This document shows, piece by piece, positions 1 through 11,089 of a stretch of 64,000 nt of DNA (within the stretch, counting starts at the first letter, position 1; every line of letters starts with the position of its first letter). The stretch is taken from contig NC_089275.1 of assembly GCF_963678975.1 (NCBI RefSeq), forward strand, positions 11,439,682-11,503,681, in the 5' to 3' direction. The notes under the pieces were generated by a model. That model made no database searches. It was given only the letters and a program-made list of their open reading frames with translations, and was not told the origin of the DNA. This stretch comes from Dysidea avara. Taxonomy: Eukaryota > Porifera > Demospongiae > Dictyoceratida > Dysideidae. The position numbers and the translations under genes are program-made.

Positions 1-316
1 ATGCAATATGTTATATAGTCCAGCCCCCTTGTACATACGTATTACGTACTCCCTCAATCACTTACATGGTATGTGATGATCTTATATATATACGTATATA
101 CAAGGGGGTTGGACTATATATAACATATTGCATTTGGATAATGTTATTTAGACTACAGCTAGATAAGGTGCTTGAATTTCATTGACTATACTTAGAGGTA
201 TCTAAATCCTGTAGATCTCATGTTTTCATCAATTATATCCCTGTTTCTGCGGCGACACAAAACACAGCACCTTTAACAATGGCAATACACGGGCCTTCAA
301 CTGGATGACAACTGTA

Positions 317-362
<46 letters not shown>

Positions 363-660
363 AGTATACACTAGCATACCTCATTGTAACCTTTAGTGCT
401 TGACTTTATGCTTTACGAGTCTTGAAATTGTGTGATCTTATTTTGAAGACGTGTTTTCAGGGTTATGTACACTCATTATGCATGTAACTGAAATCAGTCT
501 TTTCCTATACATCATTTGTTTGGTTGGTTTCATAATAACAATAGTTCATTCATATTGAATTAAGGCAATTTCTTATAGACAAGACTTATGTACAAGCACA
601 CAATATGTATGCTCAATTATGAGACATCTAAATGTCTGTATAATGACTTGCATACTGTTT
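1..660. repeat. Foldback repeat, right half, plus flanking segment (copy 1)
   Basis: Bases 1-40 reappear as reverse complement at 92-133 (ATGCAATATGTTATATAGTC and its complement), making a strong hairpin. Bases 134-305 are the reverse complement of 5631-5790, while 361-640 matches 5876-6120 in the same orientation. The simplest reading is an element with order B-A-A'-B' whose left B arm lies upstream of the window; the second copy retains only B-A. Both ends are therefore approximate. Confidence 0.7.
320..359. repeat. (TA)n microsatellite
   Basis: About 20 uninterrupted TA units lie between the foldback arm and the downstream unique part of the repeat. Copy 2 near 5870 lacks this tract, so it expanded or inserted after the copies separated. 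Confidence 0.95.
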
Positions 661-825
661 AATTAATAGTTGCTATATCCAAATGTGCAAATTTAAAAGA
701 AAATTACTGGTATTTTCAATTGAGTTTTTTTCCTATAAATCTTGCATGTGTGCATGGAAATTGATGATTTTTATGGTCACATAGTACGTACATGTAGCTA
801 ATATCAGTAGTGTATAATATTTATT

Positions 826-1000
826 TTTTTATTTATTAAGGCTTTACAGCACAAGTGTTGAAAGGTCTATAGGACACTTGGTCCTACAGCCTGTTTAATG
901 TTGTTACATAAAGTGTGTTTGTAAAGGTGGGGAAAGTAGAAAAAATCCATGACTGAACCTGGGCAGCCTCAAACCTGCAGCCATCCGATCAATGCTCAAA
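826..1000 (-). repeat. tRNA-derived SINE, family A (minus)
   Basis: Homologous to 17461-17689 and, inverted, to 8317-8543. The plus-strand start is the TTTATTAAGG tail followed by GCTTTACAGCACAAGTG and TTGGTCCTACAGCCTGTTTAA. The tRNA-like B-box lies near 975 on the minus strand (GCAGGTTTGAGGCTGCCC, one change from GGTTCGAGGC). The tRNA-related 5' end is cut short compared with the 17461 copy. Confidence 0.75.
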
Positions 1001-1189
1001 TATGTACACTATATATTGTTGTACTAAAAATAATTGATTGACTGTAAAGATTTGCTAAACTCCAGTTGCTACATCACCTGTTGTTGTAACCATAAATATA
1101 ATAGAATTACAAGTTTTAAATTGTTGATCCATTCATGTATGTGTATTTACCTAGTATTACTGTAATTAGCTTTTTTTCGTTGTAAAATA

Positions 1190-1355
1190 ATTTTCATATG
1201 CAAAATTTGTACAAAAATTTCTTGCACGAAAATTTTATACAAGATCGAACTACTCTAATAGAACAGTCATTTACGTAAATCATACGAAAATATTTTTACA
1301 CGAAAATTTTATCACAAAGTTTTTTGCACGAAAATAAAGCGAATTACGGTAATCA
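1190..1355. repeat. CGAAAATTTT-rich dispersed repeat with CTCTAATAGA module
   Basis: Contains repeated TTGCACGAAAATTTTA blocks, ends in AAAGCGAATTACGGTAATC, and carries AAGATCGAACTACTCTAATAGAACAGTCA at its centre (written here only as a description of 1241-1269). A diverged copy at 8545-8725 has the same order: CGAAAAT block, CTCTAATAG blocks, then AAAGCGAATTATGGTAATC. No terminal repeats or ORF are visible. Confidence 0.6.
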
Positions 1356-2827
1356 GTGTCTACTGCTCACCCCACACTTTACATCAGCAACATGACTATA
1401 GCAATTAATCAGCAAGACAGTACAATTGATCATTAACTGTGCACACCTATATATTAGACAACCTGCAGTATTTATGTATTTAGCTTAAGTGAATCTCAAA
1501 AGGCAGCTCCTTTACTGCAGAGTTTACAATTATTGTACAGTTTCAAGAAAAAGGTATCCAGAATGCAGTTTAGTATAAAAGGTTATATAATTTCGTTGCG
1601 ATAATATTGAGGTTTTCTTTGCACAAAATGGTTGAATGTACATCTGTGAAAAGCATGCACTTTACTGCATTGTCCTTGATATTCATTACCATCATGCTGA
1701 AACTAAACCATGCAATGTTTGGTATTTTTAATAATGTACATGATGTTGAAACATGACAGAAAACCTATAAACATACATGGAAGGATTTTTGGAAGGGCAC
1801 ACCTTCCAAAAAAATTCCTTTGAAACTTTGTGGAAAGGACAACAATTAATAAGAATTGACTAATATTGTACAAGACTGCTGAGAATTTTCAACAGCTTTA
1901 AAAGTGATTGAAGAGTGAATATTGTTGAAGATAGAAACACTGCACAATGCATATTAATTTGTAAACTGCATGGATACCACCGATAAAGTAACCACATACA
2001 TTCAGCACACTTCTGTAGAAACACTGCTACCCAAATAGTCTGTATACAAAAAGAAGGATCAAGAGTTATTCAATTTGGCATTAAGTACAAAAAGTACTGA
2101 CATGCACTATTAATTGCTCAAAAGTTATGCTTCAGTTTATGTTGTGCTGGTACAGTAACTTAGTATTTTCTGAATAATTTTCAGGTTTGTGAATAATAAT
2201 TTATTAAAGTGCTGATGTTTGTAGAAAACTTATGAATTAGGCAGCTGGTTTTATGAAGTATCTAAAACAATCATGTTAAAAGCAGATTGACTGCTCTATT
2301 AGAACTGCTGACCGCTCAGTAAGAATATGTTTTACTTTTCTGTGACATCCATTATCTCTACTATTATGTACTATTCTGTTTATTATGCTAGAACCGTGCT
2401 TAATGCTTCAGCCACCTATTGTGCCTAAAATATGCATATGTTGGCATAATCTGCTGCTGCAGCTGCTGCCTGTTTATCCACATTTCAGGACTGTAAACTT
2501 CTCTATTATAGTTTATACTAAATCTAATAATCATATACCATCACACTAGCTACTTTTAATGGTGAAAAACACAAATTCCTGTACAAAATTCATGCACAGC
2601 ATTCATCTGTGGATGCCTGCACAGCATTCACTTCTCTTACCCACCATAGAGCAAACAAAATAATATAACAGGAGATAGAATTGAGTTCATTTATGAGATT
2701 CATAATAAGTATATAGGTATGTAGCTAGTTTACCTCATGCATACATTTTGTATATAATAAGGTTCATTGCATTTTTAAAGCACCAAAACCCATTTCATAC
2801 TGCACATGTATTGAGTGTATATATGTA
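1356..2827. other. No gene recognised
   Basis: AT-rich sequence without a credible coding exon. It includes a reverse-orientation CTCTATTAGA module at 2284-2310 and a degenerate TTATGC-rich stretch near 2390-2450 related to the hAT MITE at 8898-9333. Nothing else is supported. Confidence 0.5.
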
Positions 2828-2952
2828 ATAGTTATACCACGGGCACGAGTGCTTTGCCTGATATATATATGCACTAGCACGAGGGCCGTAGGCCCGAATG
2901 CGAGTGTGTATATATAGGCAAAGCATGGGTGCCCATTGTATAACTAATATGT
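2828..2952. repeat. Foldback MITE (TAGTTATACCACGGG family)
   Basis: The left arm TAATAGTTATACCACGGGCA, followed by GCTTTGCCTGATATATATA, is answered by the complementary TATATAGGCAAAGCATGGGTG and TTGTATAACTAATA on the right. Relatives at 3421-3573, 34047-34160 and 36958-37240 share the GYTTTGCCTGATATGTAYGC core and TAGTTGTAACACGGG ends. Confidence 0.75.
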
Positions 2953-2997
2953 TCTACTTTAGCATGTAGACCCACCTAATTGGCAAAATATTTAGTT

Positions 2998-3302
2998 GTT
3001 ATACCCTTCTCTTATGTAGGGAACCAAGTAAGCTGTGATTGTGGGATTCAATTTTAATACACCAAACGGTAGTTTTATTTTATTTTTGCTATTATAGCAA
3101 TTTTAAGAAACTATAATAGCAATTTTAAGAGACTAGTGTTAATTATGTTATTTTAATTGCTACATTTACAAAAGTAAAAAACAAACTACTGTTGATGTAT
3201 TAAAAGTGAATCCCACAATCAGAGGTTGTTTGGAAAATTTAATCCAACAATCACAGATTTCTTGATTCCCTATATAAGAGAAGAGGATAACAGTATAACA
3301 TC
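2998..3302. repeat. MITE with about 130-bp terminal inverted repeats
   Basis: Left end GTTATACCCTTCTCTTATGTAGGGAA and right end TTCCCTATATAAGAGAAGAGGATAACAGTATAAC are complementary, and so are the inner GATTGTGGGATTCA / TGAATCCCACAATC blocks and the flanking TTTTAATACA / TGTATTAAAA. No ORF. Short GATTGTGGGTTC fragments recur at 38288, 42084 and 51420. Confidence 0.65.
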
Positions 3303-3360
3303 AAAAAAATCTGATGATTTCTGGATATAGTGTGCACTCCTATTAGGTGTGCAATGTCTC

Positions 3361-3410
3361 AAGTTAACGAGATATATGCACTGGTGGCAGTGCGTATATC
3401 TCGTTAAGGC
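3361..3410. repeat. Hairpin: AGATATATGCACTG stem
   Basis: ACGAGATATATGCACTG and CAGTGCGTATATCTCGT face each other across a 4-base loop. The same GAGATATACGCACTG / CAGTGCGTATA words recur, rearranged, at 4276-4328, so this is a dispersed fragment, not a unique structure. Confidence 0.65.
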
Positions 3411-3420
3411 AGTGTGTAAG

Positions 3421-3573
3421 TAATAGTTGTATCATGTACCCGAGTGATTTGCCTGATATGTACACCCACGCTCTCGGGCCGTTACACCCAAGCTCGAGGG
3501 CCGTTAGGCCCGAGAGCGTGGGTGTACATATCAGGCAAATCACGAGGGAACGTGATACAACTGATATGTACCA
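3421..3573. repeat. Foldback MITE, same family as 2828-2952
   Basis: GTAATAGTTGTATCATGTACCC ... GATTTGCCTGATATGTACACCCACGC is answered by GCGTGGGTGTACATATCAGGCAAATCAC ... GTGATACAACTGATATG. The central part (TCGGGCCGTTA) is itself palindromic. It is slightly longer than the 2828 copy because the arm has been extended by a GC-rich inner stem. Confidence 0.75.
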
Positions 3574-4114
3574 TGTAGGCTAATAGCCTACTGTGGTGGG
3601 CGACTAATCACCCAAGCCAATACGAGGCAACCCGCTGGATTTATTATATAGAGAGTCTTGTAAAATTCGATTATGGGTCAGCAGCAAGTAACGTTGCAGT
3701 TACGTTTGTTAACATAAACGGGAAAATCCTATGAATATCACGGAAACACTCAATTTTGCGATTTAACAAGTGTTTCAAAGTTGCTACATCGTTTAACCAC
3801 TGTTTACAATGTTTTCTAAACATCCAGAGGGGTAAGCTTCGCTGTAGAGTGGTTACCTCGTGATATACGAAAAGTGGGCGTGGTACGTAATCAAATTGGA
3901 CACGCGATTGTAAATTAACCATGACACCAGTTCTCACCTTAAACTTCCGTCTGTCAACTCATAGTGTGGTAAGGGTGTTGAATCGCCTTCGTATGAGTGC
4001 TGTAGAATGCAAAATCGGGTTCATGGTTTTCATCACGTGAGTAATAATAAACTCCCACAATCGAATACTGCCAGGATTCTTATAAAAACAAACAACGTTA
4101 CCTCATCAGATATA

Positions 4115-4222
4115 TCAAGGCCATGGTACATGTAAATGTATCATGGCCAGCCATGGTTTATTTTAAATGTACCATAGCCAGCCATGGTTTAACTTAAATG
4201 TACCATGGCCAGCCAGGGCTTA
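4115..4222. repeat. Short tandem repeat, about 36-bp unit x3
   Basis: Three imperfect units share AATGTACCATGGCCAGCCATGG and TTTAWTTTAAATGTA. The unit contains the palindrome CCATGG. No coding role is apparent. Confidence 0.7.
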
Positions 4223-4330
4223 TAAGATATGTACCCTGGAATTTGGCTTTGAAGTTAGGTGGTTTCATGGTACATTGAGATATACGCACTGCCTTAATGA
4301 GATATACGCACTGGTAGCAGTGCGTATAAT

Positions 4331-4742
4331 TATATTGTTAACATTTTGAATCGGTGCAATATGTGATATATATATGCACTGGCTTTCCCTTGATCTGAGG
4401 TGTGAAAGTGGTACATACGTATATTGTATTAGCAATCAGTCCAGTTGAATTGATGTGGGGTGGTGAATAGGTCGCAATTTGGCCAAATTCATTTTTACGC
4501 ATTTCTCTTTCCTACGAAACTGCCCTGTTGGGAGGCAGTACGTATCTTTTAATGCCTAATAACTCACCTACATACTTTATTCTATCACTGGCATCTATTT
4601 TACTTACGTATAAATTAAGTCTTGACATGAATTTAGTGAGGAATTCAACTTGCAACATCAAGCAGTCTGGTACAAAAACATGGCGATTTGGGTGTGGTCC
4701 ATTGCGTAATTTTTGGTTACCATGGTTTTGAAACTGCTCTAT
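4331..4742. other. No gene recognised
   Basis: One open stretch at 4528-4731 has no start context, splice signals or recognisable domain. I see no repeat structure here. Confidence 0.4.
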
Positions 4743-4930
4743 TGCGATAAGTGGGCGTGGCTCACGAAAGAGCTACGCGATAGCGTTTATAAGTTTCCAC
4801 GTCGTCAAACGACAATTTCGTTTCTCACGTGATCCAATCCGGGTCAGACCCGGATAAATTGTAAACCGGGTCAGACCTGGATGACCCGGAGAAAATGTGA
4901 CCCGGATGACCCGACCCGGTTTCAACGCTG
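4743..4930. mobile_element. Truncated copy of the CCGGGTC hAT-like element
   Basis: Matches the outer parts of 48911-51207. It begins inside that element (GATAAGTGGGCGTGGCTCACG), runs through TTTATAAGTTTCCACGTCGTC and GACCCGGATGACCCG repeats, and ends with the same right terminus (CCCGGTTTCAACGCTG). At 4787-4797 it preserves the uninterrupted sequence into which the LINE at 49264 inserted in the other copy. The left terminus is missing. Confidence 0.8.
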
Positions 4931-5630
4931 GTCACCATCTTTGTCAGTAGCTGTGTCACAGGGGTTAATATGCAACATTATTCTATCACAATAATTCATC
5001 ATGACACATAGAAATCTGTTGAGTCTTAAATTATTAAAATATTCATAATCTGTCAGCAACTGGGGGCACACCCCTGCATGCTGCTGGAAACTTAGTGTTG
5101 CCTTGGAAACCCCTCCTTGGCTTTTAATCCTAAATTCAGTAATGGCTATAGATTGAAGTTAAGTGATTAAATGTCTGGTAATATATCTGCAGGTATAGGT
5201 AACCTTCATTGTTTTACCACTGTTAACTATTACCTTGCTTCACTAATTGATCCCTAATCCATCTTAAAATTCCTAATTTTTACTTCTACTGTTACTTGTA
5301 AATGAACAACATTGCTAATAATTATAATAATAGCATTGATGCAGGTAGGAACGCTTTTAGGTAAACTATATAACGTAGATAGCTAGACTTCAAAAACACA
5401 GTGTTCTATGGAATTTAATAACCTGAAGGCCCTATGTTGTGGTGCCTGAGTGTGCTAGTACAGGACCTGAGGGTTTCTAAATTCTGTGGAACTCTTGCGT
5501 TTCAAAGTTTAACTTATTAGACTACAGCTCAAACCTTTACAGCTGCTTGTGACATGGCATTCAGTAGTAGAAGCAAGCCTAATTCATGTCACTCTAATTA
5601 GTACAGCATTTGTCATCCATTTAAAGGCCC

Positions 5631-6150
5631 ATGTATTGCCAATGTTAAAGGTGCTGTGTTTTGTATCGCCGCAGAGACAGGGATATATTATATAATTGAT
5701 GAAAACATGAGATCTACAGGATTTAGATACCTCTAAGTAGCCAATGAAATTTGAGCATCTCATCTTGCTGTGGTCTAAATAACATTATCTAAATGCAATA
5801 TGTTATAGTCCATCACCTTGTACATACATGCTCCCTCAATCACTTACATGGTATACGATGATCTTAATGTATATCACAGCATACAGTAGCATACCTCATT
5901 GTAACCTTTAGTACTTGAATTTTTATGCTGCATCTGTCTTGCAAATAATATTATTTGAAGATGTGCTTTCAAGGTTTATGTACACCCATTATGTATGTAA
6001 CTGAAATCCTATACATTATTTGGTTGGTTGGTTTCATAATACCAATACATCATTCATATTTGAATTAAGGCAATTTCTTATAGACAAGACTTACAATGTG
6101 TATGCTCAATTATAAGATATCACAAATGTCTGTATGATAATTTGCACAAA
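5631..6150. repeat. Foldback repeat copy 2 (one arm plus flank)
   Basis: 5631-5792 is the reverse complement of 134-305, 5793-5875 is direct to 1-90, and 5876-6120 is direct to 361-640. This copy lacks both the second hairpin arm and the TA microsatellite of copy 1. Divergence is spread over the whole length, so the duplication is not recent. Confidence 0.75.
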
Positions 6151-7594
6151 ATAAAAGGTAGCTACATACTTCAATAAGCTTTTGTCATCGGTATTAACTT
6201 AAAGTGTTCAATCTGTTCATAAAGTATTGCTATAACTTTGCTCATGTTCACTGACAAAAAATACAGTGCAGTTAGGTGATACATATGATCACACCCAATA
6301 TTTTTTTTCTTAGACTAGAACATGCATGTTGTAAACGTGTTTGCATGCCTGAATTGTCCATACTTAATGTTGGAATATTTAAAACCTCATAGCTTACTTG
6401 TTAAATATGTACATATTTATTTATATTATTACTGGGCAGGTGGTTCAGCTGATATTCCCAGGAAAAAAATTTACAGATATTGCAGATATTAGATACAGCT
6501 ACTACTAGTATAGTAATGCTTTTTTGTAATTCTGGAATTTACAGGGTTTCACAGTGCTACTAAATATTTGGGCAGCTGGTAAATCATGTAACAAGAGTTA
6601 TTAAGGAAGAACAAGGAGCCAGGTGAATGCGAACTACTGTGTTTCCAGATCATTAAAACCATCGTGATAAAACACAGCCAATTCTTATGCTCTTGATGCA
6701 CTGCTGAGTCATTGGGATGCTGCAAAATTCCTCCTAATTAGTGTAATTTAAATTTCTACTTTGACCAGTTTATAGTGTTTAATAAACTATTCATATAGCG
6801 TATCTCATCACCACCAATTATTGACTAGAAGTATCCAAACAATCATGTGAGCTTGTTTAATCTTGTAATGGTAATGCTTCAACATTAAGGAATCCACTCA
6901 GTAAAACACTGATTTTCAGCATAGCCCTGCATACAAGCAACAAACACACATACGTACATACTCTCTTTTCAGATTATTCAGTGTTCTTACAATATTACAT
7001 GTATGTAGACAACAAATCAACTGTCAAAAGGGTATAACGTGTAGTAGAGTTGAACTGGCATAACAAGATAATGAAGCCTGAAAGGTGACAACCTTCATGA
7101 GATCAGGCATTGAGTGAGATGCAGTAAATGAAGCAGAAGGATTACATGGCCTTTCATCTACACTACAGTCCTAAATACAGAATTTCTCAATGGCCGAAAG
7201 ACCTCATTAGAAATTATAATTAGCTACCTGATGCTTGAGGAAGATGAAATCTCAATAAAAGAGTAGTCCAAAGCTCGCAACATTACCCCATGATGGCCCA
7301 TGTTGATGTTCACAAGGAATATGTACATTGTACGCAGCATGTGCAGTAACTCGAGCAATGGCTAAGTCTCTGCTAAGCCAACAAAACCCACGAATGTTGG
7401 AACAGACTACTGATGTAGACAGAGATGGTAGAAACAGTACTGCACTAATTTTGCAGATGACTTTAGTTTAGGTAAAACTTTTATTTTTCATAAACAGGAA
7501 ATACCTAACCAGTCAAAATCCATGGGAATTTTCCTTTTAGAACTCCTTTTATAGGTCAACAGATGGACACTGAACTGCTGCAGTAAGTTATGAA
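6151..7594. other. No gene recognised
   Basis: AT-rich sequence. Because 7595-7921 encodes integrase remains, the preceding kilobase might hold a decayed pol gene, but I could not align any RT or RNase H motif in any frame. Confidence 0.4.
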
Positions 7595-7921
7595 GTTGTT
7601 ACACCAGGCTGCTATCAACGTAACATCTTACATCTGTCCTATGACACACCCTCGCTGGAAACCTTGACATTAAGAAAACTTATAAGAAAGTGCTAATTAA
7701 AGCCATTCTATTTTTAATGAATGGAAATCTACGAAGACATGGCCAAATTCTGTAAATCTTACTATGTTTGCCAGATGATAGGTAAACCAAACCAGAAATT
7801 TCCAATAGCACCCCTTAAGCCCATTCCAGCATTTGATGAGCCTTTCAGTCATGTCATTGTAGATTGTGTTAAACCGTTGCCTGAGTCCCCCCAAAAAAAA
7901 AACAGTGTGAAAAAGTTGTGA
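7595..7921 (+). pseudogene. Ty3/Gypsy-type integrase remnant (zinc-binding domain and start of core)
   Basis: In one frame, with three stops between 7694 and 7720, the translation shows the pattern of a Ty3/Gypsy integrase N-terminus. VVTPGCYQRNILHLSYDTPS matches the usual region before the HHCC finger. From 7721, FCKSYYVCQMIGKPNQ retains the two-cysteine half of the finger with one Cys replaced, followed by PIAPLKPIPAFDEPFSHVIV and D-C-V-K-P-L-P, the place of the first catalytic Asp. It ends abruptly at 7921 in a different repeat. It is far from LTRs and is not part of the element at 9419-12193. Confidence 0.75.
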
Positions 7922-7924
7922 AAT

Positions 7925-8110
7925 TAAAAGTGGCAGCCAAAAATGGTTGCACTGATGTCAATTTGAATAGTAACATGACGATGCTGTCATTATTAACATT
8001 GACATTATTGCAGCCATTTCTTGACTGTCACCTTTTATTTCATGCCTTTGGATGGCTTCTTTTTCAATTGTAAGCCTAAAGTTAACCTATAGCTGGCTTT
8101 ACTTGTATTT
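7925..8110. repeat. Degenerate copy of the 21257-21579 foldback element
   Basis: GTGGCAGCCAAAAATGGTTGC and TTGCAGCCATTTCTTGACTGTCACC mirror the GTGGCGGCCAAGAAATGGCTG / CAGCCATTTCTTGGCCGCCACC arms at 21340 and 21478. The tail (AACCTATAGCTGGCTTTACTTG, TTCTTTGCTACA) also resembles 21600-21667. Confidence 0.6.
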
Positions 8111-8209
8111 TCTTTGCTACAAGACTATACAAAATGGATAGCTGTGTATTTGTATGTGACTATAATTACGTAGCTGAATGTTTTGCAGAGTGACATATGT
8201 AACTTCTTT

Positions 8210-8272
8210 GACCGGGCAGGTGTCCTACAGACCTTCAGTACTTGTGCTGTAAAGCCTTAATAAATAAAACGA
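8210..8272 (+). repeat. SINE family A, 3' tail only
   Basis: GTCCTACAGACCTTCAGTAC, TTGTGCTGTAAAGCCTTAATAAATAAAA equals the 3' end of the SINE at 8317-8543. It is immediately followed by a fuller copy in the same orientation. Confidence 0.7.
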
Positions 8273-8316
8273 TATCCATTTGGAGTATACTTTGAGATAA
8301 TAAGTCACTCTCTCTG

Positions 8317-8543
8317 ACGTTCCTGTAAATACAAATACACAAATCAACATGGAGAAAATATCCTGACTGCCTGACAGACTCCTGTAAGTGTTTAAGCAAA
8401 AATCAGGTGGCTGCAGGATATCAAGTCCAGTCAAGGATATTTGCAACTTTTCAATCATACCTAATATAACAGGTTGTGGGACCACGTGTCCTACAGATCT
8501 TCAGCACTTGTGCTGTAAAGCCTTAATAAATAAATAAATATTA
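8317..8543 (+). repeat. tRNA-derived SINE, family A (plus)
   Basis: Complement of 17461-17689. It opens with AAATACACAAATCAACATGG, carries CCTGACTGCCTGACAGACTC CTGTAAG and a decayed B-box region near 8404-8425 (GGCTGCAGGATATCAAGTCC against GGCTGCAGGTTCGAGGCTGC elsewhere), and ends GTGCTGTAAAGCCTTAATAAATAAATAAAT. The A-rich TAAA tail marks the 3' end. Confidence 0.8.
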
Positions 8544-8544
8544 T

Positions 8545-8725
8545 ATATATGCATATGCAAAAATTATAATTTCTTACACGAAAATAGATTCAGATACTCT
8601 AAAATAGAGCAGTGATTTGCTCTAATAGGGTAGTCATTCATGTTAATCAGATTAAATAATTATATGAAATTTTTAATCATAAAATTGTTTGCACAAAATT
8701 AAAGCGAATTATGGTAATCGTAGCA
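8545..8725. repeat. CGAAAAT dispersed repeat, second copy
   Basis: Same order of blocks as 1190-1355: TTCTTACACGAAAATAG, two CTCTAATAG-type modules (8599-8636), ATTGTTTGCACAAAATTAAAG and GCGAATTATGGTAATCG. Divergence is high. Confidence 0.6.
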
Positions 8726-8897
8726 TACAGTAGCTGAACTCTACAGAATGAGATGAAGCATGTTATACATGCATGATACTTCATGTATAGAAAATATATA
8801 TTAATGGCCTATTCATGCCTTTGTATGCATGAAACATATACCAAACAATAGATAAATCCCATTTGATTTAATCGTTTCATTGATGAATAGTTGAGGC

Positions 8898-9333
8898 TAG
8901 GGACCCGCCGATTATGCTCATAATTTTACCTAGTATGCTATGCTGCACTGCTCAAAAATTTACCTATTATGCTTAAATATATGTTCAATACTTACCCATT
9001 ATGCTCAAATTATGCCCAATTATTTATGCTTCAGTTCCCATGCTCTAGTAATAATTTCCAATTTAATAAGTGGCTGAAGCACAAACCGACTTGTAAAAAT
9101 GTATATCACAGAAAAGATCGATATACTCTAATAGAACAGTCAGTTATATGATTGTTCTATTAGAGTTACTGACTGTTCTATTAGAGTATATCGATTTTTT
9201 TGTGATAGCTATTTTGATAAGCAAGAATTCATACCATTACACAAATATTCTACTTATTATGCTAGCATTATGCTCAATGCTTTCAGACACCTATTATGCT
9301 CATAATTATGCCAGCATAATCGGCGGGTCCCTA
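8898..9333. mobile_element. Non-autonomous hAT transposon (8-bp TSD)
   Basis: Inverted termini TAGGGACCCGCCGATTATGC are perfect over 20 bp. Exact 8-bp target duplications GTTGAGGC lie at 8890-8897 and 9334-9341, as expected for hAT transposases. The interior is rich in TTATGCTCA words. It also holds a 26-bp-arm hairpin (9118-9144 with 9171-9197) made from the CTCTAATAGAACAGTCA module. There is no transposase ORF. Confidence 0.9.
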
Positions 9334-9418
9334 GTTGAGGCATCACAAAAGAATTATGTGTTTCCTCTATAGTGCTCTTGCAAAATAAGATTCAGATAGT
9401 TTTCCTTGTTTCACTATG

Positions 9419-9535
9419 TGTTATGGTATGGTGCGCATGCGTAGAGGGGGCTGTAATAAGAGTAAACCGCTGAGTATGTCTACTGTGGATGTTAGTGTGT
9501 ATCCTTCGTGCCAAGCCGAATCCTCTCACGTAACA
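9419..9535 (+). repeat. 5' LTR
   Basis: Begins TGTTATGGTATGGTGCGCAT and ends CACGTAACA. It is about 95% identical to 12077-12193 (six differences). At 117 bp it is short for a Ty3/Gypsy LTR. No clear TATA box is visible; any promoter may be initiator-type. Confidence 0.93.
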
Positions 9536-9537
9536 AA

Positions 9538-9556
9538 TTGGGGGCTTGTCCTGGAG
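9538..9556 (+). promoter_or_regulatory. Primer-binding site, tRNA-Pro-like
   Basis: Two or three bases after the LTR lies TTGGGGGCTTGTCCTGGAG. It resembles the proline-tRNA primer site used by many retroviruses, TGGGGGCTCGTCCGGGAT, at about 15 of 18 positions (comparison from general knowledge). Its position fixes the element's orientation as plus. Confidence 0.7.
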
Positions 9557-9869
9557 CACCAGAAGACAAATTGTTTGAAGATTTTGGTCGCGGAGACATT
9601 TGTTTTCTACTTTCACTGCTCAGTCCCTCGTGTTCACCCTGTCCGATTCTAACCACTAGTTTTTAATCCTTAGTACCGGGCGAGTGGTACCTCAACAGGT
9701 GTGAATAGTTGTACAGTTGGTGTTGTTGTTCGTGTGTCTCGACTAGGTAGGATTTGTTGTTATCGGCGCCAGTGTGCATTATTTTGAATTACAAATTTGT
9801 AGTCAGGCAAATCATTCTCATCGTCGTTACTCTCATCGTTCCTATTACGTTGTTGTGGAGTGGATAATT

Positions 9870-11010
9870 ATGTCGTTCTCAGTAGACTCTTTTATACAAT
9901 CGCCCAGTCTATTGCCCTTAAATCCTTTAAAGAGGTGGAGCTGCTCTCCCTTGCTCAACACTACAAGTTGGAAGCCACTCAAGCTATGAAAAAGGGTGAA
10001 ATTCGAACATTGATCATAGAGTATTTAGTTGAGGTAGAGATCGTGTCTGAAGATGAAATACCATCAACCACTGATACTATCGAACTGAAGAGGCTAGAAC
10101 TGCAAGACAAGGAGATGGAGCGTGAAGCCCAGTTGAAGATGAAAGAGATGGAATTATGAGAGCAGGAGCTTGCTCTGCAGTTGGAACTTAAGGAACTCAA
10201 AATTGCAGCAGCTTCTACAGCTTCACCTGTACCTCGTACCAATCGACAGGCTGAATTTGATGTGACTAAGCAAGTACGGTTTGTTCCACCCTTCCAGGAG
10301 ACAGAGGTGGATAAGTATTTCTTGCATTTTGAGAAAGTTGCGTCAAGTCTGTCATGGCCTAAACAAGTTTGGACATTACTCCTTCAGAGCTCTCTGTTAG
10401 GTAAAGCCCGTGAAGCCTATTCAGCCCTATCGATAGAACAGAGTTCTGACTATGACACAGTGAAACGCTGTATTCTCAAGGCCTATGAGCTTGTTCCTGA
10501 AGCCTACCGACAGAGGTTCCGAGCCACCCAGAAGACAGATACTCAGACTTTTGTGGAGTTTGCACGGGCAAAGGAAACTTTGTTTGACTGCTGGTGTACC
10601 TCTAAAGGAGTTGATGGAGACTTTAACCGGCTCAGACAACTGTTGATGATGGAGGAGTTCAAAAACTGCCTTCCTAGTGATATTCGGACCTATCTGGATG
10701 AACAGAAAGTAGACAATTTACATGAAGTAGCAGTTTATGCTGAGGACTACTCCTTGACACATACCACTTCCTTTGGAAAGCCCCATCCCTGTGATGGTAA
10801 CTCAGCAGATATAACACTTGAATTAGCTAAAGATGGTCAGCCAGGTGCTCTTATCACCAGTAGCTTTACGGGTGGAGGCCCATCAGGGAACTACAGTAGC
10901 AACCACCTACCTGCTGGACCAACATGCTTTTCTTGCAGGAAGAAGGGTCACATAATGTCAGAGTGTCAAGCCTTACCAAGAAAGAACGAGAGGTCTGAAA
11001 AGCCTGATCT
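9870..11010 (+). pseudogene. Retrotransposon gag (capsid plus CCHC zinc knuckle), broken
   Basis: The likely start is the ATG at 9870. After about a dozen codons the reading frame shifts near 9905-9915 and continues in frame with 10181. A TGA at 10157-10159 lies within a Glu/Lys/Leu-rich coiled coil (KRLELQDKEMEREAQLKMKE on one side, EQELALQLELKELK on the other). Then comes a capsid-like helical domain: FDVTKQVRFVPPF, VDKYFLHFEKVASSLSWP, LLQSSLLGKAREAYSAL, AYRQRFRATQKTDTQTFVEF. The knuckle CFSCRKKGHIMSEC lies at 10927-10968. Gag binds and packages the element RNA. The domain order is that of Ty3/Gypsy-type gag. Confidence 0.88.
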
Positions 11011-11089
11011 CATTGTTTCCCCAAGTTTTCAGACAGACCATAAGAAGACAAGTAAGTTGCCAGATGAATACACTCCATTTATTTCATGT

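Noticed and set aside
9416..9652. 78-codon frame over the LTR
   Set aside because: Lies across the LTR and primer site of the retrotransposon.
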